DNA of 64,000 nt from Leptodesmis sichuanensis A121 (lineage in GTDB: Bacteria > Cyanobacteriota > Cyanobacteriia > Leptolyngbyales > Leptolyngbyaceae). Below the pieces are notes generated by a model. It was given only the letters and a program-made list of their open reading frames with translations, did no database searches and was not told the origin of the DNA. Of the stretch, positions 62,281 through 64,000 are shown piece after piece; positions within the stretch are counted from its first letter, which is position 1; every line of letters starts with the position of its first letter. A program made the translations under genes and the position numbers. The stretch spans positions 4,588,001 to 4,652,000 of the forward strand of contig NZ_CP075171.1 in the NCBI RefSeq assembly GCF_021379005.1, in the 5' to 3' direction.

Positions 62281-62334
62281 ATGGATGTCTGGGTAGTCTT
62301 ACTCAAGATGGATGTCTGGGTAGTCTTACTCAAG
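62281..62334 (-). repeat. Exact 27-bp tandem repeat upstream of the acetyltransferase gene
   Basis: The unit starting ATGGATGTCTGGGTAGTCTT occurs at 62281-62307 and again, without a gap, at 62308-62334. A related TAGTATTACCC follows. It lies about 150-200 bp before the acetyltransferase start codon and could be an operator or simple slippage product. Confidence 0.85.
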
Positions 62335-62512
62335 TAGTATTACCCAAATCGCTCTAAAGAGAATTACCTTGAGATGCTCCCAGTAAATTCTTCTTCTAAT
62401 TATTTAACAATGTATGTCCATCAAATAGCAAGATTACTTAAGTGTCTTTATCCAACTTTTATATGAGAGTCATCCATCTTAAGAAGACGCTGAATTACTA
62501 GACATTTAAGGG

Positions 62513-62543
62513 AATAGAACATCAGAAGTACTGTTGTTCTATT
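62513..62543 (-). terminator. Hairpin after the kinase gene
   Basis: AATAGAACA and TGTTCTATT form a perfect 9-bp stem with a 13-nt loop, 9 bp past the kinase stop codon. There is no T tract on the minus strand, so it may be a transcript-stabilising hairpin instead of a terminator. Confidence 0.45.
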
Positions 62544-62551
62544 TAAAGACT

Positions 62552-64000
62552 CTAGGGCCTGATGAGATACCGTTCTGCTTTTCTTTGAGTCAAAACAGCA
62601 TTCACTTGCTGAAGTTGAACTTTAGCCAGTAAGGCAACTATTACGATCGCACTCAGAATCAGTGGAATAATCACAAACGATTGGTTAAACCCAAGATTGA
62701 ATCCCAACCCTAGACTTACACCAAAGATGGCTGTAATGAGCGCCAGTGTGACAGCCAATAATCTGCGATCGCCATTGACGACCATTTGTGCGATCGCTAA
62801 GTTGATGGCAATCCCACTGATCGTGCCACTCACCACACCTAATCCAGCGCCCAACAAGACTGCTGAGCCTGTAACTGTTTCAACTGCACCAGAAAAAATT
62901 TGTGCAATGACAATACCACCCAACACTGCCGCTGGTAGAGTGCTAGAAGCGGCTCCAAACCGCCAACCAGAAGAGCGCATTAACCAGGCAGCCGTCTCTA
63001 ATCCGATGGCACTGCCGACAAGTGTACCCACTTGAGCGGATACTACGGAGCCAGCGATCGTCCCAAATACGAAAGCAAACCAACTGGTTAACCAGCTTAA
63101 GCCCACAAAAAATATCCCTAAAAGTCCCAACAAACCATAGGAAAGAAGATGGTTTGGCAATGGCTGACGGGCGGTTTGTACCTGGACATTAAGGCTGTAG
63201 GTTTTTGCCAGTGTATTCGCGTGTAACAGCAATTTACGACGGTAGGTTTTCCCGGGCATCAAGTTACGGGTATCTACAGTGACCTGGCATGTAACCTGAT
63301 TGCTAGTGAACGTAGAGGGTTCAACAGAAATCCAACGGTAGATATCACTAGAGGGGTCATGGGGATGGGGGCTAACTTCCCACGCTCCCTCCAACAAAGT
63401 ATCTGGAATAGCATTGGTAATGTCTACTGTTTGAGTCAATACTGGGCCACATCGAACTGTTGTGAATTCCAGGGTGGATTGGCTAAATTGAGCTTCTGGG
63501 GGGCGTAATGGCATGGCAGGGAGAGCCGCCAGAGCCGCTACTGCATCGGGATAGCGATCCTTTAACCGAGGTTCCACCATCTTTTCTAACCAGTTCACCC
63601 AATGTACATTGAGTTTAGGCACCAGATGTTTAAAGCTGACCCGGTAACTGATATCCACTAAATCGCCAATGCGATCGGATTTTGTGGCTGTTAGCAGACA
63701 GATCAAGGTCATGCCTAAGCCATAAAGATCAGACGCTTCTGTCAATTGACGATTAAACAATTGTTCGGGAGGCATGAATCCCAGGGTGCCTTTGACCACA
63801 CTACTGACACCAACTTCCCCCTCACCCACGCGAGCAAAGCCAAAATCAACTAGATAGACGTTACCGTCCCTATCTACCAAGATGTTTTCAGGTTTAATAT
63901 CCCGATGAATCACTGGAGGGATGCGATTTTGCAGATAGACCAGTACCTCTAGCGCTGCGATCGCAATTTTTCTGACCTCATCGGGGCTGAAGCTACGAGC
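62552..64000 (-). CDS. Serine/threonine protein kinase with membrane-spanning C-terminal tail, cut by window edge
   Basis: The frame is open to the right edge, so the N-terminal part of the kinase is outside the window. Visible are SFSPDEVRKIAIAALEVLVY and the catalytic loop VIHRDIKPENILV, then the DFG motif in VYLVDFGFARV, an activation segment with VVKGTLGFMPPEQLFNRQ, and DLYGLGMTLICLL. After the kinase domain comes a beta-rich segment (SQSTLEFTTVRCGPVLTQTV and ISVEPSTFTSNQVTCQVTVD) resembling an Ig-like fold. Two to five hydrophobic stretches follow (LLSYGLLGLLGIFFVGLSWL, LAVTLALITAIFGVSLGLGF, SFVIIPLILSAIVIVALL). It is therefore a membrane-bound Hanks-type kinase. Position next to the glycan genes suggests, but does not show, regulation of exopolysaccharide production. 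Confidence 0.9.
   Translation of the reverse strand, partial: ARSFSPDEVRKIAIAALEVLVYLQNRIPPVIHRDIKPENILVDRDGNVYLVDFGFARVGEGEVGVSSVVKGTLGFMPPEQLFNRQLTEASDLYGLGMTLICLLTATKSDRIGDLVDISYRVSFKHLVPKLNVHWVNWLEKMVEPRLKDRYPDAVAALAALPAMPLRPPEAQFSQSTLEFTTVRCGPVLTQTVDITNAIPDTLLEGAWEVSPHPHDPSSDIYRWISVEPSTFTSNQVTCQVTVDTRNLMPGKTYRRKLLLHANTLAKTYSLNVQVQTARQPLPNHLLSYGLLGLLGIFFVGLSWLTSWFAFVFGTIAGSVVSAQVGTLVGSAIGLETAAWLMRSSGWRFGAASSTLPAAVLGGIVIAQIFSGAVETVTGSAVLLGAGLGVVSGTISGIAINLAIAQMVVNGDRRLLAVTLALITAIFGVSLGLGFNLGFNQSFVIIPLILSAIVIVALLAKVQLQQVNAVLTQRKAERYLIRP

Larger units (their letters stand above)
62134..62551. other. Intergenic region upstream of the diacetamido-sugar genes
   Basis: No gene. It contains a 27-bp exact tandem duplication (62281-62334) and a hairpin behind the kinase gene (62513-62543). 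The promoter for the minus-strand sugar genes is expected here. Confidence 0.6.

Overview
The window is cyanobacterial chromosome. The sequence shows this through nblA (phycobilisome degradation), a tRNA-Glu of the G1:U72 type, a DUF1825 protein, a cyanobacterial-type HemB, many GCGATCGC (HIP1) octamers, and DUF4347/DUF4082, Uma2 and FkbM families. The protein set and the heavy IS load suggest a filamentous, Leptolyngbya- or Oscillatoriales-like organism; the genus is an inference.

Region 1 (1-15.2 kb) is mostly housekeeping: the start of an RND efflux permease with its adaptor, DUF1825, a J-domain/TPR protein, a TM2 protein, a helix-hairpin-helix protein, signal peptidase I, hemB, a small ribbon-helix-helix protein, the first ISL3 copy, a small conserved protein, tRNA-Glu, an AarF/UbiB-like protein, a GAF histidine kinase and nblA. 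Region 2 (15.4-20.3 kb) holds an L,D-transpeptidase, an IS256-family element that splits a 41-codon ORF, murF and galE.

Region 3 (21.2-62.1 kb) is a large exopolysaccharide/glycan locus. GT26, gmd and fcl lie on the plus strand. After an IS-rich gap (IS630 and IS1634 elements plus a Uma2 gene), a long minus-strand series follows: a Wzy-like polymerase, seven GT4-type glycosyltransferases, a shorter GT-B-like transferase, GT2, GT8 and GT11 (fucosyl) enzymes, an unassigned protein, an FkbM methyltransferase, an acyltransferase-3 and a PglK/MsbA-type ABC exporter. It continues with a 2083-residue repeat protein, a sugar epimerase and a WbpE/WbpB/WbpD-like trio for a 2,3-diacetamido sugar acid. 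The pieces fit together: gmd and fcl make GDP-fucose, the GT11 enzyme transfers it, the ABC protein could flip the lipid-linked unit and the Wzy-like protein could polymerise it. A serine/threonine kinase with a membrane tail runs off the right edge.

The most striking features are: (i) the giant protein at 49.3-55.5 kb, whose 1044-bp unit is repeated 3.75 times with no difference in the parts compared; (ii) two 1247-bp ISL3 copies in direct orientation 48 kb apart, each with its own perfect 8-bp target duplication and the same split reading frame at an A7 run, the second one nested in an older relative; (iii) a family of about 75-bp intergenic hairpin repeats, five or six copies in the first 21 kb; and (iv) palindromic or low-complexity repeats apparently absorbed in frame into an FkbM methyltransferase and into murF.
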